The notes under the pieces were generated by a model. The model made no database searches, was not told the DNA's origin, and saw only the letters and a program-made list of their open reading frames with translations. Shown here piece by piece: positions 26,689 through 36,676 of a stretch of DNA of 64,000 nucleotides (positions within the stretch are counted from its first letter, which is position 1; every line of letters begins with the position of its first letter). Location of the stretch: NCBI GenBank assembly GCA_945643635.1, contig CALZFC010000009.1, positions 62,001-126,000 of the forward strand, read 5' to 3'. Origin of the DNA: Allodiplogaster sudhausi. Lineage: Eukaryota; Nematoda; Chromadorea; Rhabditida; Diplogasteridae. The position numbers were made by a program, and so were the translations under genes.

Positions 26689-29600
26689 ATGGCGGCGACC
26701 ATACGATCGTCGCTGATGGGCGTCATTTCAAAGATCAAGAAAAAGATCGCAGAAGCAGAAAACACCGACTTCGAAGTCGATCCAGAAGACGAGAGCGGCA
26801 AGAACGAGCTGCTCAAAACAACATGCTGCCTGATCGCTTCATTGGAGCTGATGCGAGCAGAGCTGACCAAGACCTTGAGCGAGTACGACGAATTCATCTT
26901 GAGGCTGCCCGATGAGCAGCAAGAGCAAGCAAGACAAGACAAGGAACAACGTGAGCAAGGCGTCGACGGCACCGATGCCCTGATGAGCAAGGCATTCGAC
27001 GCCCTCATCCGTCTCAAATCAAACGAACGAATGCTGCAAGTAGCAACAGGGAAGTTGCAACCACCAAGTCAAGGTCAAGACAATCCTGCAGAACAAAGCC
27101 ATCATGCCAATCCCGCAGCAGTCAACCAACAAGCCGCCAACCAACAAGCCGCCACTCGAACAAACAATGAGTCAGTCAATGGTTTCAATTTACTCTCGCC
27201 GCGACTGCCGGTCCAAACGCTACCAAGCTTCGATGGTAACGTCACTGAGTGGCCAAGTTTCATCCAGCTATTCCGTGCCTCAATCGATAGCCAACCTCTC
27301 ACTGACATCGATAAGCTCCGCTACCTCATGAGCTGCATCACTGGAAGGGCAAAGGATGTGGTCGCAGGGTACACAATCGTGGAAGGTGCGTACTCGGACG
27401 TGCTCAAGACCCTGGAAGAGGAGTACGGAGACACGATGCTAAACAAATCAAGGCTACATGCAATGCTTAGGCGAATAAGCAAACCCGACGAATCCATTGC
27501 AAACACGCAAGTTGCAGTAAGAGAAATGACGAAGATTTGTCGGCAGCTGGGAGAGTTGGGAGAGGACATCGAGCACGAACAAATGGCAATGGCAATCCAA
27601 GAACGGCTCCCCTCCTGGCTTCTAACAAGCTGTGTTCGCGAGAAGAGAAGAACACAGACACGACAGGAGAGCTGGAACGTCACGCGGATGCTCCAGTTCT
27701 GCCAAGAGGAAATCAAGGACAGACGAGCCGTCAGTGAGATCGAGAATCAACTCCGAGTCAAGGTCAATGCAGTGACAATCAATGCAAGAGGCCAAGAAAG
27801 GAAATCGGTGTTCCAGAAGACGGAAATAAAGCCAAGAATGAAGGTAGGCAAGCAGTGCCGCCTCTGTGGCGATTCGCACTTCGAAACTGCTTGCGACAAA
27901 TACAAAACAGCCAAGGAACGCCGTGAACACGCCAAGATGAAGAAGCTCTGCTTCAAATGTCTGAGCAACAGACACATGTCAACCGAGTGCACCAGCAAGT
28001 TTCGATGTAGGCAGTGTGGCGACAGCTCACATCACTCTTCTATCTGCTCAAACAATAAACCACCAATCCATAACAGACCCGCGTGGCAGGCACCGAACGT
28101 AACAGCAGCAGTCACAAGAGAGGAGAAAGATGTCGTGCTACTCACGGCACCAGTGTGCCTCATCAACTTGGAGACGGGAGAGGAGATTCAAGCAACAGCA
28201 TTTTTGGACTCCGGAAGTCAAAGTTCCTTCATTTCCGAGGAAGCAGCCAACATGTTGAAGCTGCAACCTGAAGAAGAAAAACGGATTGTGGTAACCACCT
28301 TCGCTTCTTCCCAGACAACCGACATTCCAAGCCAACTCTTCAAAATCGGCATGCAACAAGAGGACGGATCTATCCTGCAGATAGAAGTGCAGAGCGTGAA
28401 GTCGATCATCGGCAGCGTCCAGAGTGTCACTCCTGAAGAATTCGAGAAGCAAGTGCCGAAGGGAGAACTCACAACTCCATCAATGCTCATCGGAAGCGAC
28501 TACTTCTGGGAGATAGTCCAAGAGAAGGAACAAACACTGCCGTCCGGACTGACCCTCTTAAAGACAACACTTGGCAAGCTAGCAACAGGAACGGCAGTAG
28601 TCGCAGCAATCACTGGCACGACTCCGACAAAGTCAACGAAGAAGACTGCGGCTGAGAAGAGACTCGACGATCTCATGCGAGAAATGCACAGCCTCGAATG
28701 TCTCGGCATTTACGACGATCCATGGGAACAGGATGACGAAACGGCGAAACGAAAGTTCCAAGAATCCATGACGATATCCAACGAGCCGGGAGACGAAGGG
28801 AGAGTCGTGGTGGGATGGCCATGGAAATCTGAGCAGCCACAACTTCCCAACAATCGTGCCCTTTGCTTTGGAAGGCTGAAGTCAAACCTTCGACATCTGA
28901 AGGAACAAGGTCGTCTAGAGATGTACGATCAAGTCATCCAGGAGCAACTCCAAGCTGGAATTGTCGAAGAAGTTCCAAGGGCGACTCCAGATGAGGACCG
29001 CCTCATTCACTACATCCCGCACCATGGGGTGTACAATCCAGCCAAGAAGACGACGAAATTGCGTATCGTCTTTGATGCTTCAGCAGGTCCACGGGGAAGA
29101 TCTCTAAACGAAAGCATGTTTCCCGGACCGTCAATGATTGCAAATCTGACGGGCATGCTCCTCCGAATGCGATGCCACAAGATTGTGGTGACAGCGGACA
29201 TTCAAAAGGCTTTCCTGCAACTGGGGCTACACGAGAAAGATAGAGATGTCACAAGGTTTCTCTGGCTGAAGGATCCTGGCAAGGAGGCCACGGATGACAA
29301 CATCCGCGAGTTGAGATTCACCAGAGTGCTCTTCGGAGTCATTGCATCTCCCTTTCTCCTCGCAGCCAGCCTCGTCAACCTCCTTAACGAAGAAGACAGC
29401 CCACTCGCAAAGGAACTACGTGCCAACCTCTACGCCGACAACTTCATGTTCTTCGCGGAGACAACAGAAGAAGCCAAATCAAAATGCGAAGAAGCCAAAC
29501 GAATTCTTGCCAAACGAAAAATGGTGCTCAGAGAATTCACGTGCAACAACAAAGCTGTCCACGAGGAATTCGCAGATGAACCTGCAGAAAAGACAGCCAA

Positions 29601-32600
29601 GTTCCTCGGTCTAGTCTGGGACACAGAAAAAGACACTCTGACAATCAAGTCAGGAAGAAAGCGCGGAGAAGTGACGACAAAGACGATTGTGAGCTCTGAA
29701 GTAGCCGCAGGTTTTGATCCTTGTGGTCTCATTAGCCCTGCCGTACTTCCCGCTCGCCAGTTCCTCCAGAAGTTGAATGCAAAATACAACTGGAAGCAGA
29801 CGCTGGAAGCAGACGATCAATTGGAATGGCAGAGACTCTCAGAGGACCTTCTCAACCAGCAAGTCACCATCGAACGACAAATTGAGATCAACGAGACAAC
29901 TCAAATCCATGTCTTCTCTGATGCAAGCGCCACAGGAATCGGAGCAGTGGTCTATCTTCGGACCAAAACTGAGCACGGATACAAGGTCGTACCAGTATTC
30001 GCAAAGTCGCGCGTGACTCCAAGATCCGAGAAGGCGGACAAGGTGACAATTCCGCGGCTGGAGCTGACTTCTGCGCAGATCGGGTCAAAGCTCGCCACGT
30101 TCGTGAAACGAGAGCTACACATTCAACCACAGAAGACCTTGCTCTGGAGCGACAGCAAGTGCGTCCTGTCGTGGCTAAAGACGGATAAGGGAGAGAAGCT
30201 GCCCCGATTCGTTGCAAATCGAGTCAATTCAATTCTGAACGAGCCAATCGACGAATGCAGATACGTCAACACAACAGAAAACCCCGCCGATCTAGCATCG
30301 CGTGGATGTACCCTGGAAGAACTGAAGGGAGCAAGGCTATGGTGGAATGGGCCAAACTTCCTTTCCAAGGAGGAAGAGGAATGGCCAAAGCTCGCAAAGG
30401 AAGACGACGAAACGACAGTAACAGTGGCAGCAGTGACGAAGCAAGACAAGAACGTCCTCATCGACACAACCAGATTCAGCAGCCTGAACAGATTGATCAA
30501 CTCAACGGCCCAAATTCTCCGCTTCGCGAGGCAAGCATTGAAGAAGACCGGTAAGGAACCGGTGACGAGATGGCTGAAAGAGGAGCCAACCTCCGAAGTG
30601 ATCGATGCAAGAGAACGAACAAATGCAGTCCGGCTGCTACTAGCACAAGAGGGACGGAGTCATCCTCCAGACAAGGATCTCCAAGCAAATCTGGATCTCA
30701 AGAAGGACAGTGATGGCATCTGGAAGTGCCATGGACGACTCAGCAACAGTGACTTGCCGCCAAGCGCAAAACATCCGTACTTCGTCGACTCAAAGTCAAA
30801 TCTGGCGCGACTTCTGATTCAAGATGCCCACGAAAGATGTGCACATGGCAATGTCGCCAACACAGTGGCAAGCCTGCGCGAATCCTTTTGGATCAACAGA
30901 GCAAGACGAGTTACAACGTCAACAATCCATGAATGCAGATGTTGTCGCAAGCGAAAGGCAGCACCATATCGAGCAGAAGAGATGGCAGCCCTTCCCAAGG
31001 AACGAGTCACGAGATCACCAGCCTTTTCCACGACTGGCATCGACTATTTCGGACCACTCTGTACACTCGTGAATGGCAAGGACGAAAAGAGATGGGCAGC
31101 TCTCTTCACATGTGCATCAACGAGAGCAGTGCATCTGGAGCTGGTTCCAGATCTCTCGGCAGAATCAGCAATCAATGCAATTTCAAGATTCGTCTCAAGG
31201 AGAGGCCGTCCACGGAAGATAATCTCCGACAATGGATCAAACTTCGTCCTGGCAGAGCGAGCACTCGTTGAAGCTTATGCAGCAAAGGAGCAGATTCAAT
31301 GGCAGTTCATCACTCCACGTGCACCATGGCAGGGAGGGCTGTACGAACGCCTAGTACAAGAAGTCAAGAAGGCCATCAAGGCCACAATTGGAAGAAAGAA
31401 GCTGACAGAAGACGAGATGCAGACACTTCTGACAAAGGTTGAGGCTATCTTAAACAACAGACCTCTCATCCAAGTCGGAGAGACAGGCGAAGTCTTGCGT
31501 CCTCAAGATCTTATGCAACCTCTCGCCAAGACAGAAGCACCTGACTTCGAAGTCGACGACTACGACGAAGACGACTCGAAGAAGAAGCTTCTACAAGCAT
31601 GGGCGACAACAAATGAGCTTCTTGACCGATTCTGGATGATCTGGATCAGGCACTACATTCCGGCCCTCCGTGAACAGCATCAGAAGTTCATGAAACAAGA
31701 TCGGATGAGAGCCAAGCAATCACCGAACATCGGAAATGTCGTCATCATCGCAGATCTGCTGAAGAAGAGGGACGAATGGCCACTCGGAAGGATTGTCACA
31801 CTTCACCCAGGCAACGATGGGCGAATACGCAGCGCAACAGTGCAAACTGCAAGTGGACGCCAGCTAACAAGAAGCATAACTCATCTCCTACATCTCGAAA
31901 AGAATGAAAACGACAATGGCGAAGAAAATGACAAAGAAGAAGAGCGCACAAAGCTTTCTCAACTAAAACCAAATCCAAAGGACAAAGGAAGTGGAGATGA
32001 CAAGCAGCGATATTTCAAATCAAACAATCAACTGAGGAAGAACAAACCGGTAATAAAGGCAAGACCAAACTCAACGCCGTACAACCTTCGATCAACTGTG
32101 AAGAAAGCAGTGGTAAGCATGTTGATACTTCTGCTTCTGGCAACTGGAGGACTCGCACGAAGATGCCCAAATGACAAGGCACCAGTACCATCCAATCTTA
32201 TTTTCCTCGACGAATGTCTGGAGTACGGCTACGCCGCGTTCTCAGGACCAGACGGACGCATCTGCCACATTTCCCGTCAGTGTCCAGGCAACGCACTTCG
32301 AAAAGAAACTGGAGATATGTGCGGCCCCAAGTGCAGTTGTGAACAATGGGCCTCTGGATGCTCCTTCTACCAAGGCACATATACTGCCAACTCCACAGCC
32401 AAAAACAACAAGGTCCGCAGCACTCTGGACAGCATGCGACCGAAGTATTGCTCGGGGAAGCCGTCTCCAAAATGCTCTCAAACGCCGATCGAGACAACAG
32501 TACTGCAGGTTGAATTGTACGATGGCAGCTACCATCCACTCGAGGAGATGAAGCTCGTCTTCCCCGAGATCAGTCGAAGCCATTGCATCGGTGAAGGCAC

Positions 32601-34755
32601 CAAAACTGGCACACCTGAGTACTGCACGGAATTCAACTGCGATGAGAACGGCACCGCCTTCTGCTTCCTACCAAAGGCACCCATCGCGATGCTAGCCACG
32701 AAGGAAGGTCCCGTCGCAGTTCGACAATGGGGTTCGCTCAAGAGAACCGTCTACGGAGAAGCAGAGAATACAGAAACGTGCATTAACTGCTCAATCATAT
32801 GCACCAAGGGCGGTGTCTACGCGACAGGCAACAATGTCCGCCTGATCAACCTCCAAGCAGCTGCCTATCAAGCCATGATCGAAGATCCAGAAAAACAGCA
32901 AGAAATTGCACTGCCGCACAACATCATCGCCAGCCCATACAAGGTAACAGTGAAGATGTACAAGAAGGAAGTCGTCGTGTTCGAGAAGCAGATCGACTGT
33001 CAAGCAGGCGCATTCTGTGAGCGCATCGAGTGCACAGTTTGCTGGGAGGCAGTAAGAAATCCACACTGTATACCAAAGCTTACCATCGCTACCGTCATCG
33101 CCTGCTCGTACCTCATCCTTACAATCCTCTGTGCACTTCTCAAAGTTGCCACTTGCCTCTGCAAAGGATGTCAAGTGATCCGCAAAGTTCTTCTCGCCGC
33201 TGGGAAGGTTGCCACCTTCTGTCGAAGCCAGGCAAAGTGGAAACGAACAGATGAAAGACGCGTCAAGCCGGTCACTTTCACGAGAAAGCGAGAAGCCGTC
33301 CCGCTTCTCACCATCCTCTTCATAGCAACTACCATCTGTCATGCATGCGACCACTCAGTCGTCATCTCCACATCGGAAGAGATTTGCGAGACGATAGCTG
33401 GAATCACGAGCTGCAGCAGTCAGGCAGTCAGCAATTTCAAAGAAGCAACAACTGGTGGAACACTTTGTCTCCAGGTGAAAGATCAAGAAGGACGTGCCGC
33501 AGCCACAATTGAGGCGTCTATCCAGAAGATCGCTCTAAGATGCGAGAAGATTTCCCACTTCTACACCAAAGCTGTTGACATCGACACCACCTCGATTAAG
33601 AGATGCTCATCCTCCGGAAGTTGTGTAGAAGACCGCTGCCGCACAATCAGCCCAAACCAATCAATCACCGAGCTCGGAACACTGAATGACCTACCAGGAG
33701 TATCAGGCTGCCTCCCATCGTCAGGATGCTTGTGGAATGGTTGCCTGTCATGCAATTCTGCCTGCACATTCTACCGCTCAGTAGCACGACCTCGAGAAAA
33801 TGGAGTACACGAAGTATTCACATGTAACTCCTTCCTAGCCGTCGTCACCCTGAAAATCGACATCTCGACAAATAACAACACCGAAACAAGGACGCTCAAG
33901 ATGACAAACGGCTTCAGCGAGACGGTGCAAGGAGTAAAGGTCGTACTCAACTACGTGGTCAGCCCGCCAATGCCAAGTCTAGTCGATTCCTTCGTATTTG
34001 ACGGCACGAAGATCGGAAGGCTGACCCAAGAAGAAGTTCGAGAGGCTGAACAATTCAAGTGCAACCCAAACGAACTCGAACAATGCCAACTCGATCCAAA
34101 TGCATGCCAATGTCATCTAATAGACGACGACCAAGTATCATGCAGATGCCCCACAGGAGCAGCAACGACCAAGGCTCTGCATGAACGACCGCTACCACAG
34201 CGATCAGGTAGTATTTGGCTTGAAGCCGAAGAGACAACGATCCAAGCAATAGCGTTCAAGGCGGTCGCCGACGTCTCAATCACAATCGAAGGATTCCAAT
34301 TTGCCCAAATCCAAGAAAGCGACAAATGTGAACTACTTTCCAGCAAATTGCAAGGATGCCACAGTTGCTCTACTGGAGCACAAATGTCGTACATTTGCAC
34401 AAGTGCAAACGACCATATCATCGGGCATCTGAACTGCAAGAGCGGTCTGGCAATCGCAATACAATGCTCTCCAGATGCGACAACGAGAATAGCCGTTTTC
34501 CAAGCCACCAGCGCTCAAGTGAATGAGGATTGCAACCTCAGCTGCGGAGTCTCAAGCACAGCAATCCAAATTCAAGGGCAACTCGAGACGCTACTCTCTG
34601 ACAACACAATCCAAGGTTCCAACTCAAGATTCAGTCAACTAAAGGAATTCAAATCCAATTTCATAGCCTTAATCAAAGAAAATCTTGAATTCACAGTAGT
34701 AATGATGCTGTCCTCATTTGTCATAGTTTCAATGCTTTTGAAACTCTGCTTCTAG
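26689..34755 (+). CDS. Gag-Pol-Env polyprotein of the BEL/Pao element
   Basis: The frame has 2688 codons from its first ATG; it is open further upstream into the LTR but without an ATG. Visible parts in order: a Gag region with a DUF1759-like segment from residue 173; three CCHC zinc knuckles starting near residues 390, 421 and 440; an aspartic protease (D507-S-G); reverse transcriptase with VFDAS near 794, catalytic D837 and YADN at 915-918; RNase H with D1078; integrase HHCC zinc finger from H1381 and D1452, D1514, E1553; and a basic C-terminal integrase tail. An envelope follows in the same frame. It has a signal-like hydrophobic stretch after M1811, a Cys-rich first subunit, a membrane segment near 2131-2153, a second hydrophobic leader near 2203-2220, then a second Cys-rich subunit with a CxxxxxCxxxGCxxC-type cluster near 2340-2357 as in phlebovirus-type G2 fusion proteins, and a C-terminal membrane anchor at about 2668-2688. 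The codons are intact throughout. Env could be released by proteolysis or made from a spliced RNA; the sequence does not say which. Confidence 0.92.
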   Translation: MAATIRSSLMGVISKIKKKIAEAENTDFEVDPEDESGKNELLKTTCCLIASLELMRAELTKTLSEYDEFILRLPDEQQEQARQDKEQREQGVDGTDALMSKAFDALIRLKSNERMLQVATGKLQPPSQGQDNPAEQSHHANPAAVNQQAANQQAATRTNNESVNGFNLLSPRLPVQTLPSFDGNVTEWPSFIQLFRASIDSQPLTDIDKLRYLMSCITGRAKDVVAGYTIVEGAYSDVLKTLEEEYGDTMLNKSRLHAMLRRISKPDESIANTQVAVREMTKICRQLGELGEDIEHEQMAMAIQERLPSWLLTSCVREKRRTQTRQESWNVTRMLQFCQEEIKDRRAVSEIENQLRVKVNAVTINARGQERKSVFQKTEIKPRMKVGKQCRLCGDSHFETACDKYKTAKERREHAKMKKLCFKCLSNRHMSTECTSKFRCRQCGDSSHHSSICSNNKPPIHNRPAWQAPNVTAAVTREEKDVVLLTAPVCLINLETGEEIQATAFLDSGSQSSFISEEAANMLKLQPEEEKRIVVTTFASSQTTDIPSQLFKIGMQQEDGSILQIEVQSVKSIIGSVQSVTPEEFEKQVPKGELTTPSMLIGSDYFWEIVQEKEQTLPSGLTLLKTTLGKLATGTAVVAAITGTTPTKSTKKTAAEKRLDDLMREMHSLECLGIYDDPWEQDDETAKRKFQESMTISNEPGDEGRVVVGWPWKSEQPQLPNNRALCFGRLKSNLRHLKEQGRLEMYDQVIQEQLQAGIVEEVPRATPDEDRLIHYIPHHGVYNPAKKTTKLRIVFDASAGPRGRSLNESMFPGPSMIANLTGMLLRMRCHKIVVTADIQKAFLQLGLHEKDRDVTRFLWLKDPGKEATDDNIRELRFTRVLFGVIASPFLLAASLVNLLNEEDSPLAKELRANLYADNFMFFAETTEEAKSKCEEAKRILAKRKMVLREFTCNNKAVHEEFADEPAEKTAKFLGLVWDTEKDTLTIKSGRKRGEVTTKTIVSSEVAAGFDPCGLISPAVLPARQFLQKLNAKYNWKQTLEADDQLEWQRLSEDLLNQQVTIERQIEINETTQIHVFSDASATGIGAVVYLRTKTEHGYKVVPVFAKSRVTPRSEKADKVTIPRLELTSAQIGSKLATFVKRELHIQPQKTLLWSDSKCVLSWLKTDKGEKLPRFVANRVNSILNEPIDECRYVNTTENPADLASRGCTLEELKGARLWWNGPNFLSKEEEEWPKLAKEDDETTVTVAAVTKQDKNVLIDTTRFSSLNRLINSTAQILRFARQALKKTGKEPVTRWLKEEPTSEVIDARERTNAVRLLLAQEGRSHPPDKDLQANLDLKKDSDGIWKCHGRLSNSDLPPSAKHPYFVDSKSNLARLLIQDAHERCAHGNVANTVASLRESFWINRARRVTTSTIHECRCCRKRKAAPYRAEEMAALPKERVTRSPAFSTTGIDYFGPLCTLVNGKDEKRWAALFTCASTRAVHLELVPDLSAESAINAISRFVSRRGRPRKIISDNGSNFVLAERALVEAYAAKEQIQWQFITPRAPWQGGLYERLVQEVKKAIKATIGRKKLTEDEMQTLLTKVEAILNNRPLIQVGETGEVLRPQDLMQPLAKTEAPDFEVDDYDEDDSKKKLLQAWATTNELLDRFWMIWIRHYIPALREQHQKFMKQDRMRAKQSPNIGNVVIIADLLKKRDEWPLGRIVTLHPGNDGRIRSATVQTASGRQLTRSITHLLHLEKNENDNGEENDKEEERTKLSQLKPNPKDKGSGDDKQRYFKSNNQLRKNKPVIKARPNSTPYNLRSTVKKAVVSMLILLLLATGGLARRCPNDKAPVPSNLIFLDECLEYGYAAFSGPDGRICHISRQCPGNALRKETGDMCGPKCSCEQWASGCSFYQGTYTANSTAKNNKVRSTLDSMRPKYCSGKPSPKCSQTPIETTVLQVELYDGSYHPLEEMKLVFPEISRSHCIGEGTKTGTPEYCTEFNCDENGTAFCFLPKAPIAMLATKEGPVAVRQWGSLKRTVYGEAENTETCINCSIICTKGGVYATGNNVRLINLQAAAYQAMIEDPEKQQEIALPHNIIASPYKVTVKMYKKEVVVFEKQIDCQAGAFCERIECTVCWEAVRNPHCIPKLTIATVIACSYLILTILCALLKVATCLCKGCQVIRKVLLAAGKVATFCRSQAKWKRTDERRVKPVTFTRKREAVPLLTILFIATTICHACDHSVVISTSEEICETIAGITSCSSQAVSNFKEATTGGTLCLQVKDQEGRAAATIEASIQKIALRCEKISHFYTKAVDIDTTSIKRCSSSGSCVEDRCRTISPNQSITELGTLNDLPGVSGCLPSSGCLWNGCLSCNSACTFYRSVARPRENGVHEVFTCNSFLAVVTLKIDISTNNNTETRTLKMTNGFSETVQGVKVVLNYVVSPPMPSLVDSFVFDGTKIGRLTQEEVREAEQFKCNPNELEQCQLDPNACQCHLIDDDQVSCRCPTGAATTKALHERPLPQRSGSIWLEAEETTIQAIAFKAVADVSITIEGFQFAQIQESDKCELLSSKLQGCHSCSTGAQMSYICTSANDHIIGHLNCKSGLAIAIQCSPDATTRIAVFQATSAQVNEDCNLSCGVSSTAIQIQGQLETLLSDNTIQGSNSRFSQLKEFKSNFIALIKENLEFTVVMMLSSFVIVSMLLKLCF

Positions 34756-34776
34756 ACATTTATTTGGCCCCCCGAG

Positions 34777-35262
34777 TGTCGGCGAATGCCGAAATTAGAA
34801 ATGTGCGCAATCGCGCCAAATGTAAGAAACCAAAAGATCGTAAAGAGAAAGCAAGCCAGCCGCCTCATGTCTAGCCTTTGGCGTTATAATGAATCATTCG
34901 CCTTTTTTGCCTTCTCGCCCATTTCTTATCGCAAAGAAAACAACTCGAGGCCTCATGACTAGTCTTCGGCATCGCAAATGATTCACAAGCAATTTCCTCT
35001 GTTTCTGTTGTTTTGATAAGATTGAACGCATTCCGCTTTTCCCAATTCCAGACAATGAATCATATTCAGTTTCGCTTCTCTCTTTTCTTTCTCCAACAAT
35101 CACATATTCCCTAAGTATTATGTTTTGTTGGTGAACCAATATTTAAGCGTCAGGAGAACAGTTGGAAGACACACACAGTTCTTCAGTTTTTGATTTGATT
35201 ATTTCTTCAATTATGGAAATAAAGGTTTAATTACCCAAGTTTGAGTTCGAGTCGGCTCAACA
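34777..35262 (+). repeat. 3' LTR
   Basis: It matches the 5' LTR over all 486 bp with one substitution (C at 34899). The TATA-like site is at 35141-35148 and the AATAAA at 35219-35224. Confidence 0.95.
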
Positions 35263-35267
35263 GGACC
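35263..35267. other. Target-site duplication GGACC, right copy
   Basis: It follows the terminal CA of the 3' LTR and restores the array spacer (GGACCATTGCG). The next tRNA starts at 35284, 21 bp after the LTR end. Confidence 0.9.
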
Positions 35268-35283
35268 ATTGCGAAACCTCGTC

Positions 35284-35354
35284 GGGGCATAGCTCAGTGG
35301 TAGAGCATTCGACTGCAGATCGAGAGGTCCCCGGTTCAAATCCGGGTGCTCCCT
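35284..35354 (+). tRNA. tRNA-Cys(GCA), one G short at the 5' end
   Basis: This is the first unit after the retroelement. It starts GGGGCA rather than GGGGGCA, so one acceptor pair is lost; the anticodon and the A and B boxes are intact. Confidence 0.7.
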
Positions 35355-35431
35355 ACTTTTTAACTTTTCACGTTGTTTGCATCTGTTTGTTTGATCGCTT
35401 GAAGGACGATGGACCTCTGCAAACCCTTGTC

Positions 35432-35503
35432 GGTTTCATAGCTCAGTGGTAGAGCATTCGACTGCAGATCGAGAGGTCCCCGGTTCAAATCCGGGTGCTC
35501 CCT
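35432..35503 (+). pseudogene. tRNA-Cys copy with GGTTTCA acceptor
   Basis: It belongs to the GGTTTCA class with three lost acceptor pairs. The spacer carries a private CTCTGCAAACCC variant, and the terminator is extended to T6. Confidence 0.7.
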
Positions 35504-36605
35504 ACTTTTTTACTTTTCACGTTGTTTGCATCTGTTTGTTTGATCGCTTGAAGGACGATGGACCATTGCGAAACCTCGTCGGGGGCATTGCTCAGTGGTA
35601 GAGCATTCGACTGCAGATCGAGAGGTCCCCGGTTCAAATCCGGGTGCTCCCTACTTTTTGACTTTTCACGCTGTTTGCATCTGTTTGTTTGATGGCTTCA
35701 AGGACGATGGATCTTTGCGAATCCTTGTCGGGGGCATAGCTCAGTGGTAGAGCATTCGACTGCAGATCGAGAGGTCCCCGGTTCAAATCCGGGTGCTCCC
35801 TACTTTTTGACTTTTCACGCTGTTTGCATCTGGTTGTTTGATCGCTTGAAGGACGATGGACCATTGCGAAACCTCGTCGGGGGCATAGCTCAGTGGTAGA
35901 GCATTCGACTGCAGATCGAGAGGTCCCCGGTTCAAATCCGGGTGCTCCCTACTTTTTAACTTTTCACGTTGTTTGCATCTGTTTGTTTGATCGCTTGAAG
36001 GACGATGGACCTTTGCGAATCCTTGTCGGTGGCATAGCTCAGTGGCAGAGCATTCGACTGCAGATCGAGAGGTCCCCGGTTCAAATCCGGGTGCTCCCTA
36101 CTTTTTTACTTTTCACGTTGTTTGCATCTGTTTGTTTGATCGCTTGAAGGACGATGGACCATTGCGAAACCTCGTCGGGGGCATAGCTCAGTGGTAGAGC
36201 ATTCGACTGCAGATCGAGAGGTCCCCGGTTCAAATCCGGGTGCTCCCTACTTTTTGACTTGTTTGTTTGATCGCTTGAAGGACGATGGACCATTGCGAAG
36301 CCTCGTCGGGGGCATAGCTCAGTGGTAGAGCATTCGACTGCAGATCGAGAGGTCCCCGGTTCAAATCCGGGTGCTCCCTACTTTTTGACTTTTCACGCTG
36401 TTTGCATCTGTTTGTTTGATCGCTTGAAGGACGATGGACCATTGCGAAACCTCGTCGGGGGCATAGCTCAGTGGTAGAGCATTCGACTGCAGATCGAGAG
36501 GTCCCCGGTTCAAATCCGGGTGCTCCCTACTTTTTGACTTTTCACGCTGTTTGCATCTGTTTGTTTGATCGCTTGAAGGACGATGGACCATTGAGAAACC
36601 TCGTC

Positions 36606-36676
36606 GGGGGCATAGCTCAGTGGTAGAGCATTCGACTGCAGATCGAGAGGTCCCCGTTCAAATCCGGGTGCTCCCT
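36606..36676 (+). pseudogene. tRNA-Cys copy with T-stem deletion
   Basis: It has the same missing T-stem G as the copy at 14716 (TCCCCGTTCA), and is 71 nt long. Confidence 0.6.

Larger units (their letters stand above)
26123..35262 (+). mobile_element. Full-length BEL/Pao (Semotivirus-like) LTR retrotransposon with envelope
   Basis: The element is 9140 bp: a 486-bp 5' LTR, primer-binding site, one long gag-pol-env reading frame and a 486-bp 3' LTR. Both LTRs begin TG and end CA, and the element is flanked by GGACC. The domain order protease, reverse transcriptase, RNase H, integrase is that of BEL/Pao. Its high coding GC and lack of array-like sequence contrast with the surrounding tRNA units. 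It has one LTR mismatch and no stop or frameshift, so it is young and may still be competent. No clear polypurine tract is visible before the 3' LTR, where the sequence is C-rich. Confidence 0.95.

Noticed and set aside
30123..30500. Minus-strand frames inside the polyprotein region
   Set aside because: They are shadows of the long plus-strand frame; none has independent domain support.
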